Shown here in pieces: positions 1-14,700 of a stretch of DNA of 64,000 nucleotides. Every line of letters begins with the position of its first letter. The first letter of the stretch is position 1. The notes under the pieces are model-generated. The model saw only the letters and a program-made list of their open reading frames with translations, did not search any database and was not told where the DNA came from. Made by a program: the position numbers and the translations under genes. This DNA comes from Acestrorhynchus altus. Lineage: Eukaryota > Chordata > Actinopteri > Characiformes > Acestrorhynchidae. The stretch lies in assembly GCA_034509495.1 (NCBI GenBank), contig CM067510.1:29705889-29769888 (forward strand), in the 5' to 3' direction.

Positions 1-138
1 TGTTTCTACACTCACTGTCCATTTTATCAGCTCCTCTTAACACTTTGTAGTTCTATAATTACAGACTGTAGTTCATCTGTTTCTCTACAGACTTCATTCT
101 CCTCCTTTCACCCTGATCTTCAACGGAAAACTATGGCT
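1..138 (+). repeat. Dispersed repeat R1, fragment
   Basis: Starts CTACACTCACTGTCC and ends near CACCCTGATCTTCAA; the same text opens the copies at 6.4 and 55.0 kb. In otophysan fish genomes this is a very common repeat, by memory. Confidence 0.6.
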
Positions 139-2381
139 GCACCCACGTCCATTACCACTTACTATTACAGCCAAAGGAGGGCATTCCGCAACGCTGCTGC
201 CAAAGCGTGTCCGATTATGCAAAAATGTTAGACATTTTAAATAAATTAAAAATGACATTTAATATGTAAATATAACATCACTTCTAGCCCGTTTAGAAAA
301 GAAAAATAGGGCCAGAAAGGTTTTACGGCATGGAATCAGATGGCTTTGCGTGAGTTTTGATATAATGCAATACTGTAAATCAAATCAAAAATTTAGGAAA
401 GCTATCATAATATATAAACACTCATGCATAACATGGAAGTAAATAAAAGGACTATGTATTGTGCTATGTATCTGTAGTTGCATTGATCTGGGTTTAAAAA
501 CGACACATTTTGAGCCACTATCTGCCAACAATCTTTACCTTGAAACTCTTATTTTCCGGACTTCTTATATATGTTATTTTCCAGGGTGCGGCTTATAGTC
601 CGGTGCGGCTTATAGTCCGGAAAATACGGTAATTAAAAATCAATACTGTGCTTTTCAGAATCAAACACAGTATTACCAAACGTACTGCTGTGATACTCTG
701 ACATATGGATATTTTTTTACACCACTAGAGCTCACATACAGTTCATATTCCTAATAATTCAGCATATCATGGCAGTCATGCAAAACACTGTACCTTCAAA
801 CTTTACAGGTAGGGCTGATATTAATTCAAATTGATATCAGGATATAAGCAAAGTGAGATATGGGCTGAGGCGATATCGTTTATAGAGAGTTTCCATTTCA
901 TTCTTGCAGAAACCTTTTTTCTCCTCCCTCGCTCTGCTCCGCCCCCTGCTCTCAGCTCCTCCTCTACTCGGCTCCACACCATTAAGATCAAATTTCAGTA
1001 CGATTACATATAGTAAAAAAGACTCAATGATTTCATGGGGTGTCAAATTCTTTCACACTGTACTTTTTTCATATCATATACTGACATTCAGCTAAAATAT
1101 ATCGGCATATGATTTGTCATCCATATCGCCCAGCCCTATTTCAAAGGTAAGAGGTGAAGAAAACTTTTTAAATTTCATTGGAAGTCGATGTAAAAAATTC
1201 TTTGGGAGCATTTTGGGTCCATTCGGTATGAAATTCTGAAACAATGAAAAGAAAACCTGCCAGTTTTAATATTTACAATATTTACAAACAGGGCTGCTTA
1301 CATTTCATGGAATTTCGTGACCAGACCAGACATTAGACCAGTTGTTGTGAAATGACCCTGAAGGCTATGTGAGTACTGGTCATTATAGTCTTCAATTATG
1401 TTCCTGCATGACAAGTTTTACTTCTCTTTTAAGTTGTGCCCTTTAAAGCAGCAGCACTTCCACTATAATCCATCGTCCCTCCCCTCTTTAAACATGCATG
1501 AATCAGACAGGAGTGGCCTGGGCCTCACTCAAACAATTACACACCACTAGGTAAAAGTGCACTTGAGCAGGCCACAAAAAATCCACACTCTCCTCCAATC
1601 TCATTTTTCTTTACCTACTCGTTCTTCAAAGCCGTGACACAAAGAGCAAAGGCTTCTACTGCACATACCAAGTCTCTCGAGCTCTTTACACACTTTCTGA
1701 AGCTTGTGGATACATTCTGACTCAGCAGGTCTGAACAATGCCTCCTAATGAAGGAGCCCATATCTATCTGCCAGATCGACACAAAGACATCACTCCCCTT
1801 TCTCACACAGCCAGGATCTGGGTCAGAAGGCAACGGACAGGCTTGTGTGGACTGGCCATAGATTAGTCTTCTGAAATGGACCTCAGGCTGCCCACCTTCT
1901 GGCTACTGGACCTGGTCCTGGAGTAGTTGCCCACCTTCCATCACAGCTATGTAGAAATTTAAATAGAACCTAATTATCTGCTACTGCTATTAGTTCGCTG
2001 GTGGACATATCATTACTTCAATATACCCGAATATTAGAACAGATGTGTGGGGGTCCAGTGTTTGACCAGAGGAGGAGGGGTCCCCCCTTGTGAGCCTCCC
2101 AAGGTTTCTTCCTCCAGCTCTGAGGGAGTTCTTCCTTGCCACTGTCACCCTTAGGCTCAGTGGGGGGGTTATGTCTTATCTTTTGCTTCATGTTTACATT
2201 ATATTTAATTTTTGTAATACAAATACATTTTGATTGATTGATTGATTGATTGCTGTACGTCGTCTTACTGGTACCTATGAACAGTATCAGATTCACAGAG
2301 CTAGCAAAGGTCACTTCAGAGCTTTAGAAGCATGACAAAAAGGAATGTCTATCTAGGGAATAGATCTAGCTGTTTGTGTAC
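139..2381. other. abcc3 intron 9 (part)
   Basis: Non-coding. It holds a short duplicated CGGCTTATAGTCCGG motif at 590-635 (related to 37.6 kb), a MITE copy at 810-1138 and a TTGA microsatellite at 2232-2254. Nothing recognisable in 1140-2030. Confidence 0.6.
810..1138 (+). mobile_element. MITE family M1, copy 1
   Basis: Begins TAGGGCTGATAT and ends CATATCGCCCAGCCCTA, so the ends form a short inverted repeat. The interior has the family signature CTGCTCCGCCCCCTGCTCTC, then a block with GATCAAATTTCAGTA. Non-coding; family class uncertain. Confidence 0.7.
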
Positions 2382-2559
2382 CTTCCTGTAGATGGCTCCT
2401 ATGATAGCAGTGCGCAGCCTCATGCCTGTGACGAAGCAGTACTGAAAGTGCTGGTGCAGGATGAGCGTCTGTAGCAGGGCACAGCCAAACATCATGAAGG
2501 CCAGAGCAAAGCCCCACCACGATGGGACCCCTGTCTGTTTGGTGAACTCGATCAGCTTT
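2382..2559 (-). CDS. abcc3: abcc3 coding exon 9 (last one in the window)
   Basis: Encodes RKLIEFTKQTGVPSWWGFAL to FVTGMRLRTAIIGAIYRK; acceptor GTATCAG, donor GTACAC, phase 0 out. It covers the second and third helices of TMD1 (LLQTLILHQHFQYCFVTGM). The next exon of the family, beginning ALVITNS, is not found between position 1 and 2381, so intron 9 is at least 2,381 bases. Confidence 0.94.
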
Positions 2560-5500
2560 CTGATACAGAGGAACAGCAAAGAGAAACAATCAGAAACATT
2601 TACCTGACAAACACAAAATGTAAAATATGTACAGGGGTTGGACAATGAAACTGAAACACCTGATTTTAAACCACAATAATTGATTAGTTTGGTGAACTAG
2701 GGCCTCATTTTGCGGCCAACACAGCGTCAATTCTTCTTGGGAAGGACATTTTTTGGAGATAATCCGGGTTAACACCCCAACATCCCTTTCAGACAGCTTC
2801 CTCTTGCGTCCACAGTTAATCCTGTTGGATGTGGTTGGTCCTTCTTGGTGGTGCTGACATTACCCTGGATACCGTGGCTCTTGATACATCACAAAGACTT
2901 GCTGTCTTGGTCACAGATGCGTCAGCAAGACGTGCACCAACAATTTGTCCTCTTTTGAACTCTGGTATGTCCCCCATAATGTTGTGTTCATTGCAATATT
3001 TTGAGCAAAACTGTGCTCTTACCTGCTAATTGAACCTTCACACTCTGCTCTTACTGGTGCAATGAGCAATTAATGAAATTTAGCCATGAAACCTCCCACA
3101 CTACAATGACAGATGTTTCAGTTTCATTGTCCAACCCCTGTATATTAAAATAACACACAACAAAACACACAAAATATAATAGACATGCAATGTATGCCAT
3201 GTACAGATCATTTTTTGTGTTGAAGTTCCAAGAAAGATAAAGATTATAATGAATTATAAAAACATGCAGCTGATATCAGCAATATTTATAGACAGATGTC
3301 GTGTCTTTCAGTACAGCATGGGGAATAAAGCAACATGCCAGACGTCTCTCGGGGGCTGGGGGCTGTAGAGGGTTGGAGTATTAATAGAGCGTCCAATAGC
3401 ATCCTACACATTTTCAGTAAAGTATACCTCTGGTGATGTGTCTGGCCACAGCATAGTATCTGAGTTGCCAAGGTGAGATCATGAGATGGCAGCAGTATGG
3501 GGACAAGCACTGTCATATTGGAATTGCGCTCCAGAGTGTGTGTTGCCACACATGGATTCGTTGTTCGTGTCCACCAAGACAAAAAAAGAACTTGACACCA
3601 TTGCGGTCAAGCATTGCAATCAGTTTTTGCAATCATTTTGACGATGGGTGTACATTCAGTAGATGCAGTATTTGTAAAGCGTGTGTGCAGTTACATGCCG
3701 TGTTCTAGGATTCGTATCTCAGGATCAGAATAACCCACAGACATCCTCGTGTGAGGAATTATCAGCGTTTCCACTGGAATTACATCCCAGTTTAAATGCT
3801 AAAGGAGACTTCCAGTGGATGTTTACTGCTCTGTCTGCATGTACCTGTTCAACCTGCATGAAGACACTTCTTCATCTGTGAAAGGGGCGGGGCTAACATC
3901 ACTGACCAAGATTTTGCGTTATAGTGACAAATGAAAAGGGAGGGGCTATGTATTCACTTTATTTGGTCTTATAAATTTCAGAATAATAGTCCTGAGAAGA
4001 GATAAAACTTACACATGGACAAATGAACAACTTGTCAATCTAATCTTTCCAAATAACTCGTTTTCTTGTATTTTCTGCTCAAAATTGATGATTAACTGCC
4101 AACAGGATTTTTGAGACATAAAATGTTTATAGTATATAGCAAAAAAAAACCCAGAAACTGTTGTAATTTTACAGTCAAACTCATACAACTATTTAAATTC
4201 TGTAAATGTTAGTTTTAGTTTAATTAGTTGGTGAATAAAACTACACCAAACTATGAAAATGTCCTGCAGAATTGGCCTAAAAGTGGTTCTAAAGGTTAAA
4301 GGAATGTTTTCACCATCTTGTTGGATCCATGCCATGAGGTCACACAGCCATGTGTTTTGTGGTCAGTGGGTTATATGAGATTATTAGCAGCGGTTTGTGA
4401 TTCAAGAACGATTCAAGCATCTGTAAAGAGTCAAAAGACAGACTGTATAAATTTGATACAGCAGCCGTGCGCTGGGAAAAGCATGAAGTCTCATGTCTGG
4501 ATGTGATCTGAGAACCAGTTCTGTACAGATGGAGTGTTTCCACCAGTCAAAATGGACATAAATGAGTGCACACCAAAGATGGCAGTTGTAAAGTACCCTT
4601 AGATTGGTCATGGGCACCAATCTAAGAGCGGTAAGGAATGCAGATAAAATAGGAAACTTCATGCAGGTATTCAGATCTCAACACCTCTCAACAGCCACAG
4701 TGTTTCTCTCCACTTTCCACAGATGACATCCTTCAGCTTCTCACATCTAACAATCCAACCACCTGTCCTCTAGACCCTGTTCCATCCATGCTCTTCCAGA
4801 TGATTCCTCCAGACCGGTATCCCACAAGTCTTGGTGTTTGGTCCTCTTCTGTTCTCACTCTACACTCGCTCTCTCTTAGCGAAGGAACATCCTTGGTGGT
4901 TTAATTACCACTGACATGTTGATGACACTCAACTCTTCTTTTCTTTTCCACATTCTGACACCCAGGTTTCAACTCGCATCTCGGCCTGTCTCACCGACTG
5001 TCCGTCACCTAGAACTTAAACCACGGCAAGACTGAAACCACAAGTCTTCACCGTTCTCCTTTGAGAACTTGCTGACCATTCCAACTGCAGAAGCACAAGG
5101 TTCTTTGTTTGTAGATGACCAGTTATAAGTTCTCTGCTGTGTTCACTTCAACTGGCTTTCCTGTGGCCTACAAAGCCAAAAATGGACCAGCCCTGCCACA
5201 CTTGATAGCAATGGTCAAAAGCTGATTTGTACCAAGAGCCCGTTGTGCTTCAAGTACAGATTGGCTTGATCCATGATCCTGCGAGATGCATGGAAGAGAT
5301 GCATCTCAATCCGACCTTTTTATATCCTGGCACCTAAGTGTTGGAATGAACTTCACTGAATGAACTCCCGGAGGATCCGATCAGCTGAGTCACACACGGT
5401 CTTCAAACGCAGACTGAAGACCATCTCATTCAGGAGCATTTAAATCAGCACAAACTTTGCCCTCATCAAACCTTACGATTGTACAGTAAAGTGTAGTTGA

Positions 5501-8500
5501 ACGTTGTGAATCTAGGTGTCCGTAGTGACACCTAGTTCATATTTCACAACCTAAACAGCGAGCAAACAACAAAGAGAGTCTGTTAAATAGCTACGTAAAG
5601 TATATCCGCGATCACGCCATCACGTACCCACCACAGTAGTAACAAATTTGCGTATTACATTTGCTTTGTAAATACCTGAAAACCCTCCGGGTTTTAATGA
5701 CACAGCAAAACAAAAAACACCACCTGCAAACACCGCCACGGGTTTTAACACAAAGTGGCATGACAAGCTAGCATTGTTCACATTCTAACCATGTAATCAG
5801 CATATGTGGTTCACGTTTACTGCTGTCCCTCCAAGCAAACAAGATAAAAGATACCTTGTAAAATGTGTGTGTTTATTTGTTTAATAGGCTCTGCAGCACT
5901 TTTGTGAGCCAAGGTTATAGGGGACAAAGGCAGTGGTAGCCACTATGAAGGCTGTTATGTTGGCCACGAGAGCAGACCATTTTCATGTCCTCATACAAAG
6001 CATTTTATACAAGCAAACAGTGCAGAGACATCTGTTCCCTACCCAGTGTCCTTTCTGTGCCACTTGATTAGGTCTTGTTGGTGCACGTCTAATGTCTTTT
6101 TAAGTAGCAGATAGCAGCATTGTAGGAAACCCGGCAATGGAAAACTCACTATCGGCGGCTCATAAATGCACCAAACCCTAAGATAAGGCTGATCAAACAT
6201 CATTTATCACCTCACGTGATCTTTCCAGCAACGATTCGCTGTGGCTGTGCATCATCATACGCCACTCTCTTCCCCGTTGTAAATTCCTAATGACTCTGAA
6301 CTGGCTGGTGTGACGCCTCTCTGTCTGTCGGAGGCAGATATCCATTCACATCCAGTTATTTCTGCTCTCTCATTTTCTACTGATTGTGTATTTACACTGA
6401 TAAACTACAACATTATGACCACCTCCATGTTCCTACACTCACTGTCTATTTCATCAGCTCCTCCATACTGGAGAACGTTGCAGTCCTATAATTGCAGACG
6501 GATTGTTGTCCATCAATTTCTTTCTTCGCCTCCTTTCACCCCGATCTTCAATGATCAGGGCACCACCGGACCACCATGGAGCAGGTATTACGTGGGTGGT
6601 GGACCTTTCTAAGCACTGCAGTGACACTGACATGGTGGTGATGCGTTAGTTTTAGTACGAGTGGATCGGTTACAGCAGTGCTGCTGGAGTGTTTAAACAC
6701 CGTGTCCACTCACTGTCCACTCTGTTAAGACACCCCTACCTAATCGTTCCACCTCGCAGATGTAAAGTCGGAGACAGAAGCTCATCTCTTTCCACACAGT
6801 TTCGGTTGGTCATCTGGACACAGGACACTGTTGGCTGGATACTTCTGATTTGTGGATTATTAGAAAAATAGCATGTGGACCCTTTAACGTGTTTTATGTC
6901 TGCCGTCACCAGCCTTCACCTGAGCAGTTGCGGGTTGATGAAGGTGATGAGGTCCTGCAGCAGTTTGAAGGCCGAGCCGATAAGGAAATATGGGCCGAAA
7001 GCCTTGAGCAGCGCGCGCAGGAATGAAGGCTGATGAGAGTCCTTTTGGCTGGACAGCAGGACCTCCACCTCCTCAGGACTGACTTCCACGTGGTTGGTCT
7101 CAGGCCCGGCTTTGGAGTACACTGCCTGTCCGTTCACGTCCTGCTCAATGCTGCAGGGCATAGGACAAGATTCTGGTTAGTGCATGTTTTACAAGGTGAA
7201 AAGACAGGAAAAGGCAGGAAAACAGGTCTCCAGTTTTTCAGGTGTCCTTGAAATGAAGGCTTTGTTTTGGACGACCAGTTAAAAAATAGCTGTGTAATTC
7301 AGGGTTCGAGTACTGTGAGTATAAGCTGTAAGGAGACGGGATATTTTTCACGGCCCACTTCGCTCTTACAACCCAAGGTCTGATTGGTGATACACAGACT
7401 AATAGTAATCCAGCTCGGAACACCGCAAAAATTCACTCGTTTCCAAATGAATCAAATCCCAGTTTAAATGCCAAAGGGAGCTCCCAGTGCATGTTTACTG
7501 CTCTGTCTACATGTACATGCTGAACCCGCATACAGACTCAGACTGATCAGAGAGAGGGGGCAGGGCTAAGGATGTCAAACACTGGGTAAAAGAGGAAAAT
7601 GCCAGGGGAGGGGCGGTTTTCTCACTTTTTTACTGATACGGTGTTCAAATTTCAGAATAAAAGTCCTGAGACGGGATAGTACTGTTAAGTACATAAATAA
7701 CAAAAGCAATAAAGGACATTCAGGTTGTTGTTTGTTTTTTTTTTTTGTTTTTTTTTGTTTACCACTGTGAAGTATTTTGAAGAATGTATTATTATAAATA
7801 TCCTTGTCAATCTAATCGTTACAAATAAAAAAACAACAACAAAAAATACACTATAGGTGTTGGGACTTGTTTTCATCAAAACATGGTGAAAGTCATACAA
7901 ATACAACAAATTCTCTTATTATTTATATCTCAAATGAAGACAAATTTGAGGAGCCTAGGATCTCCTGAAAACAATATCTGTCTCCTGTAAATACTTTTCT
8001 CATTTTTCTGGCGAATAAAAGTATGTCTCTCACAGAAGGCCTGTGAAAAGAAGCAATTAGCTCTGCTTTTATAGTCTATTTACTGTACCACAGAGGCCAG
8101 TCGGCTGGGTTAACTAAGCTTTACTGGCCTTCCGGTGGCACTTAGAGGTTATTCTCCCTCCCTTTAACCAGTCTGCTGTTCGCTTTTAGCTCTTTAACTG
8201 CTCTCCCATCTAATCAGGGGAGATACAACAGTTTAGGGGGTTTGGAATCAATCTTTTTTTATGAGCTCTGTGATGTGACAACATTGTCTGAGGTTCATTC
8301 ATGGCATGTCACATGTACCACACTTTTTTTTTTATTTAACTCCATCCAGATAAACAGCGTTTCATTCTAGAGCACAGCTTATTAAGCGGTTACGTTTAGT
8401 AGAGTCACATATCAATATTTATATCTGTATCAGAACACCATTAGTGTGGGATATGGGCTGAGATTATATCATTTAAATATTCGTTAATCTGTTTAATCTG

Positions 8501-8767
8501 TTTCAATCATGTGGAAAACCTTTTATCTGCTTCTTTACTGTGCTGCTCTGCCCCCTGCACTCAGCTCCGCCCACCGCCCCCATTCGCACCCTCATGTATA
8601 CACCATGTAGGGGGCATAAGACTTTGTGAGTATAAAGAAGAAATTAAGATCAAATTTCAAGATCAAATGTTTAAATACAGTAAAAAAAAGTTAGAAGGAT
8701 TTCATGGGGTCCTAATTTTTTTAGATTGTATATTGTATCACACACACACACACACACACACACATAC

Positions 8768-8799
<32 letters not shown>

Positions 8800-11700
8800 G
8801 ACAGTGCCACTTGTCCACCTTTTGGTCTTTCTCAGTCTCTCTCTCTCTCTCTCTCTCTCTCAGCCAACTGATTTGAGGAAATTCAAAAAATTCCAAGGAA
8901 ATGCCAATTTTCTCAAATCGATTGGCTAAACAAACAAGGGAAAGTAAGCCCTAAGGGACAAATCCGCAATGTTTCGCCAAGAAGGTGGGTGGGCTACATG
9001 GAGAAAGAGGACAAAAACATAGCTTAAGTTGACGGGATCGTCCCAAATGAGCTTTTAAACATGAAAGAGCGTTTGCACAATGGAAGCTATTTTGGCAGGA
9101 GGGACTTTTCTTAACACCACATATAAATGTCAAAAGCAACCCAAATGCCAAAGAGTGAAGCAGGCAAACGACAGCAAATGACTTAACTGCTTTTCTTTGT
9201 GTGGAGCTAAAGCTGCAGGAGAAGCTGACCTCTCCTCTGATCTGAACTGGGAGACCATGATCTACTGCTTTTGGTTTCTGTTTCCTCTCCTAAACTGTGA
9301 ACTTTCAAATGAACACATGTGATTCAGTAAAACAGGAATATGCCAACGTCCACTCAGTCTACTTCCAAAACTTCATAACTGAGAGGGAATGTGTGAAAAA
9401 AGGGTTCTATATTGCACCAAAAATGGTTCTTCTATAGGCCGAACATTGTAACCATAAACAAACCCCACCAGATCCACCCCAGATAACATGTCCATGTGGG
9501 GCACGTATGGGAAACCACAAAGTTTTGTCCTTGGGTTCCCTGTCAGCCCCACATATTGATGCCCACCAGGTCAGTGATGGGACTAGGCGGGGTTAATTAT
9601 GGGACCCATCTGGGATGTCAACTGCACATTCGGTCCTAGATGGGACATGCGTTTATTTTGGGCTTTGCAACAATGGGGTCTATTTTGGAAGGCCAGCTGG
9701 GTCCCAGTAACAACACATGTAGTGTACAAAGCCCACGCGGAACCCACCTAGCCCAGGTTTCACCCACGTAAAGCCTACACGATCATGTTGGCTGGGACAT
9801 GTTCTAGTTCTGTTCGACAGAGAACAGTATTAAAAGTCCACATTTTAATAGCAGCAAGGCCTTTTGCCATCAGCAACTTCCTCTTTCACTCTTTGCTAAA
9901 TATGTGGTAAATACTGAACAATGCATCTGCAGACAAAATGTTCATGGATTTATCAGTTTATCTGCGCACAAGAAAACCACCCTGAAGCAGTTTCATTCGC
10001 CCACGGAAATACGCAGACAAAAACAACGACTGTTTCTTATTTCCAGCTCAGACACACACCTCTGCGCTTTAGTCTTCTCCACTTCCCATTCCTTGAGGAG
10101 CTGGGGCACCACCATCTCAGAGCTGTCCTGCTTGTTTAGGGACCACAGGTCTTTACTTTCTAACGGGGATTTGTAGCCTTTTATAGCCAATCTGAGGAAC
10201 AAAACACAAATCATACGTTCAGCCACACTAAGGTAGTGTACATCAATCAGCCATAAAATTAAAACCACAGGCAGGTGACATGTACGTTGATTGCTCGTGT
10301 TCAGGGACTGGATCAGAACATCTCCAAAATATCAGGTTTTGTATGGTCTTCTCTGTCTGCAGTGGTCAGTACCTCCCAGACGTGCTCCATGGAAGGACAT
10401 GGGCAACTGAGGCTCACTGATGCTCATCGAGGTCCCATCACAACTTAAATTCTTAAAGGATCTGCTGTTAATGTCTTGGTAGCAGATACCCCAGGACAAG
10501 ATGTCTTGTAGACCCATGCATCAGTGGGTCAGGGCTGCTTTGGCAGCAAGAAGGGGCCTATATAATATTAAACATGTGGTTTTAATATTAGAAATGATTT
10601 TAAATGCTCTGAATGTAAAAATAAGAGCATAATAACATTATCATGTAATTTTCTGACCACATGACCACCGTTAACTGGATATTGTGCTTGGTGGTTTACT
10701 CTGAATTGGAATTTTGACCTGGGCCCAGTTTCCCAGAAGCATGTTATTGTAAAGGTCATCTTAGCTGGTAGAGAGAGAGTGTTAAATGTGGTGCTTGCTT
10801 GACCACTTAAGGAATTTTGTGCTGAGATGCTTTCTAGAAACCCAGGCTTGGTCATCATGTTAGCATTCAGGATCCATGGGAACCTTCACAAAGCAGGAAG
10901 ACATTCACATCATGTCTGCATCATTTGGTTGGTCAGGACACACTTTTGGCTGTTGACTATGACCATGCAAGTCATTGCAAACTTCCTTATTGGATGTCTC
11001 TCTGGACAGCTTTTAAATGTTGACAGAGACATTTCGATGATGTCTCCTGGTCGTGTCTTTGCTCAGTGGTCCGAGGCTGTGTGGACCGTGCTTTTGCCTT
11101 TTTGAAGAAAAGAAAAGCAGACAAAACGCCATTTTATAACTACTGAGACAGAATTTGCATGCTCATTTCCCTTGTCACGATTATCTGGCCAATCACTGAT
11201 CATTTTAATGAACGTTTTTTTTTTGTCTACCTCGGAGTCTGGCTCTCACAGTTTCCTTGGAAACACACAAATGAGTGGGTATTATTAGCACCATAAATTT
11301 ACATGTGGCCTTTCTGATGCATTACATAGCTAGTAACAAAACTGGAACAGAGAGAAACCGTGCCACGTCTGGATCAATAACTAAACAAAGGACAGTTGCA
11401 GTAAACCCGATATTCACTTTTTCTCTGCTAACATTCAGAAAAACACATCAGCAACAGAGCTGCTACAGTTCTTTGGTGCAAAACATGTGCCCTGAAGAAG
11501 TTTTCCCAAAACACAGCAGGGTGTGTACCTAGTAAACCACCAAAAGGTCATTCTGGAGAGGAAGCCAGCTGTTGATTCTGGACAGGGATTCTAGAAAACA
11601 ATTCAAAAATCACAAATTGAGTCACTGAACACAACATTCTGCAGACATGCTACCTTTACTGTATATCAACTTGTATGTGCAGTGGCACGCAAAGGTTTAT

Positions 11701-14700
11701 GGCACCTCTGGTCAAGATTTCTCTTAACGTAACTGGACGACGAACAGATTTTCACAGTGCCTGACACAGAAGGTTTCGTTTCAACATCCGAAGCAAGATT
11801 AGTGTGGAATGTTTGTTTCGTACAATCTCAAAGTGAAAAAAGATGAGAAGAGAACTTTTACCCTTTCCGTTCTCCGTCAATCTGAAGAACCCTGCCCTGA
11901 TCAAAGAACCCTTTATTCATGCAAAGGCTTCTCTAAGTGTTCTTTACTAAAGAGCCCTTAAAGAACCCCTGAACCAAGTGTGTAAATAATTAAGAAACGG
12001 TGGTTCTCAGGATCAGTGGAGGTCAAAAGGTCTGCGAGGCCAAGAAAACATTCAGAGAAAACTGCTTGTAGGATTTCTAGAAAGCCAGATTACGACTGTG
12101 CTTCAGGAAGATTAATGCCTGACCCACACTACAAGATAATCGGGCTATTTATAATGGTGAAGGCCTCCCGATTTCAGGGGGACCATAAGCAATAACTTTA
12201 TTGAAATTGTGATAAATGTTGTTATTGTGATGCAGAGTTGGTGTTTAAACAACCAAGAACAGCGTGTTTCATTACCATGTGTAATTAGGACAGTCTAATT
12301 AGATAAAGTGCAGCCCATTCTGAATAAATCACCGCACTCGGAATGCAAGGGCAGTTTTTAAGAGTCTGCCACTACTGATTTTTACAGCATATATCTTGCC
12401 CTCATGTCAAACTATTATGATCAATATTGTGTATCGTGATAATGTCCATAATGTTTGTGACACAATATTTCTACATTATCGCCCTTATCTAGAGTGGGTG
12501 TTTACAATCCAATCTTCACTCCTCTAATCTCACCTCAGAGCAGTGGGGGTCAGAGTGCAGTCGGAGTCATATCATTCCCGAACGTGAATCATAAATAAGA
12601 GATGCGTCTAATATTTACGACTCGGTGTCCTGCAGCGTGGGCTGAACGTCGGTTCTCTGGTGTGAACGCCACACTGATGTCATGCCTGAAATGCTGTTTC
12701 TCTTTACCTTTCCTGACATGTGAACCCTGCTGAAATGTGTCATTCATCAGTGTGTTCACCTAAAGCTCGCACTGCAGTACCTATAAGCCCAATTAACCCC
12801 ATCTGTGGGCTCCAAGTGGCTCAGCGGTCTAATGTGATAGGACCATGATCCGATTATCGTAGGTTCAAATCCCGGGTCATGCTGCTTGCCATCGGGCAGC
12901 CTTGCTCTCTCTGGGTGGGTAGATGGCGCTCTCTAGCCACATCACACCCAGTGCGATGCTGGCCCCACTGTGTCAGAGCTGGGGTTCTGGCGCTTTCCTC
13001 TGAGCTTGTTGGCTGCCCAGCAATAACGCAATGGCAGCATTTCGAAAAGACGCGCTGTCTCAACCTCCCAGTGTTACAAGCTAATGGGGAAGAGTGCTAA
13101 TGGGGAAGAGTGCTAATGGGAAAGAGTGCTAATGGGAAAGAGTGCTAATGGGGTTGGGTAATTGGCACTTCAAAATGGGGGCGGGATGTGTGCATTATTT
13201 TCTTTTGCACTCACTTTCTTTTTCTTGACTTTTACTGTCTGTGTCTCAGTTTGTGACAAGCTCCCATAAGGATCCGACGTTCCGAGCTATTTGGCAGGGT
13301 CTCCTGTTCATGTGCATAATCTGAAAGTGTGTTCTTTCATGTAGTTAGGATTATAAAAACCCTGTGTGAGTGTGAGCCAGGCAATAGCAGACTCAGGACT
13401 GGTGGCTTCGATAGGTTTTTTGAACGATGCCATAGAAGAACCATTTCTCTCTATGTTCTTCAGACATTTAAATTGGTTCTTTATTGGTTCTGTATGGTTT
13501 TTATATGGCATTTTATATGTGCACTGCTCTACTGTGTATGGATACCTGCACGAATGTGACCTTCATGGAACAGCCTCCAAAATAAAACCTGTACTGCATC
13601 CTCACCACAAAATCCAGCATCGGTGGGTTTCAAAGGAACGTCCTGACATATTCTCACAAGCCTGATGCATTTTGGAGAAACAGTCGTGTGGACTAGCGAT
13701 GTTAAAATTTCAATTTTTGGGCTGTAATGAGCGAAGGCTTCTCCAACTGTTTTGAATTCCATTTGAATTTAATGACACTTTGACCAGGAGTGCCCAAACC
13801 TTTGTATATGAAAATGTGTATAAAATAGTGCTTTTCCATATTTATAAATCATAAAACATTGGTTAGACGTTGATAATCATATACTTCACATATGCACACA
13901 CACACACACACTTACAGGATCTGTGACCTCGCTGGAGAATAGAGGAGACTTCTCGTTGAAGCAGGACAGGATGAGTTCAAACAATGTGAGACCAAAATAC
14001 ATGTAGAAGGTTGTGAAACGTAGCTTGTCCACAATCCCCTCCTGCAAACACAGGAACGTAATCTTAGTTCGAGAATATAACCATCCCTCTAACCTACTTT
14101 TTCGCCCCAAATGCCTGACCATCCTCCTTTCATCTGCTTTTTACAAATTACAGGCGCCTTGTTGTTCTCATTCACATTCGAGATGTGGTGCAAACGTTAT
14201 GCATAAAAGTCCGACATTCATGCAGCTCCCAGCCTGGAGGCTCCTTGGTTCGATAAGCAGGTTACGAGCAGGACTTTCAAACAACAGCACTACTATTCTT
14301 CCTCTTTCTCCCTCTGCCTCTTTCTCAGTCTATTCCTCTCAGCAGCAGCAGCAGCAGCAGCAAGCAGCCGCCGCCGCAGCAGCTCTGTCCTCGCCTGAAC
14401 TCCACACAGACCTGAGCGCCCGACTCGGAGCGTGGGAGGGAGAGGGATAGAAGTGTGACAGCCAGACATGAAAACGGGGGGGAAAGAATGAAAAAATAAG
14501 AGAGATTAAGAGTTGATGCAAGCTGTGAATGCAAACGGCAGGAAAGGTGAACAGATGTGAGAGATAAAGATATGATTTAAAGAAGATAAAAGAAACGTGA
14601 GAAAAGGCTGAGCAAACACCCCCCCAGGAAAGCGAATGCTGAGAACTACCCACTGCAGTGTCTATGTACTAATATATTAAAGGAATATTTCAGCAAAGAA

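Larger units (their letters stand above)
2560..6919 (-). other. abcc3 intron 8
   Basis: 4,360 bases containing the Tc1 derivative, an R2 copy (3690-4090), an L2-type LINE remnant and an R1 copy. The rest (3150-3680, 5530-6390) shows no recognisable element. Confidence 0.75.

Noticed and set aside
6310..6612. 100-residue open frame at 6.3 kb
   Set aside because: Lies in the R1 dispersed repeat, whose other copies are not open in this frame.
9430..9800. GGGACCCAT-rich stretch as a candidate regulatory array
   Set aside because: Irregular TGGGACCCA-type motifs resemble a known style of fish dispersed repeat; no ends or function could be defined.
12812..12885. Possible functional tRNA gene
   Set aside because: A- and B-box-like sequences are present, but no cloverleaf with paired acceptor stem forms and the SINE body follows; it is a SINE head.
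14013..14450. 145-residue open frame with poly-Gln/Ala
   Set aside because: It comes from a CAG/CCG run and overlaps abcc3 exon 5 antisense; no conserved domain.
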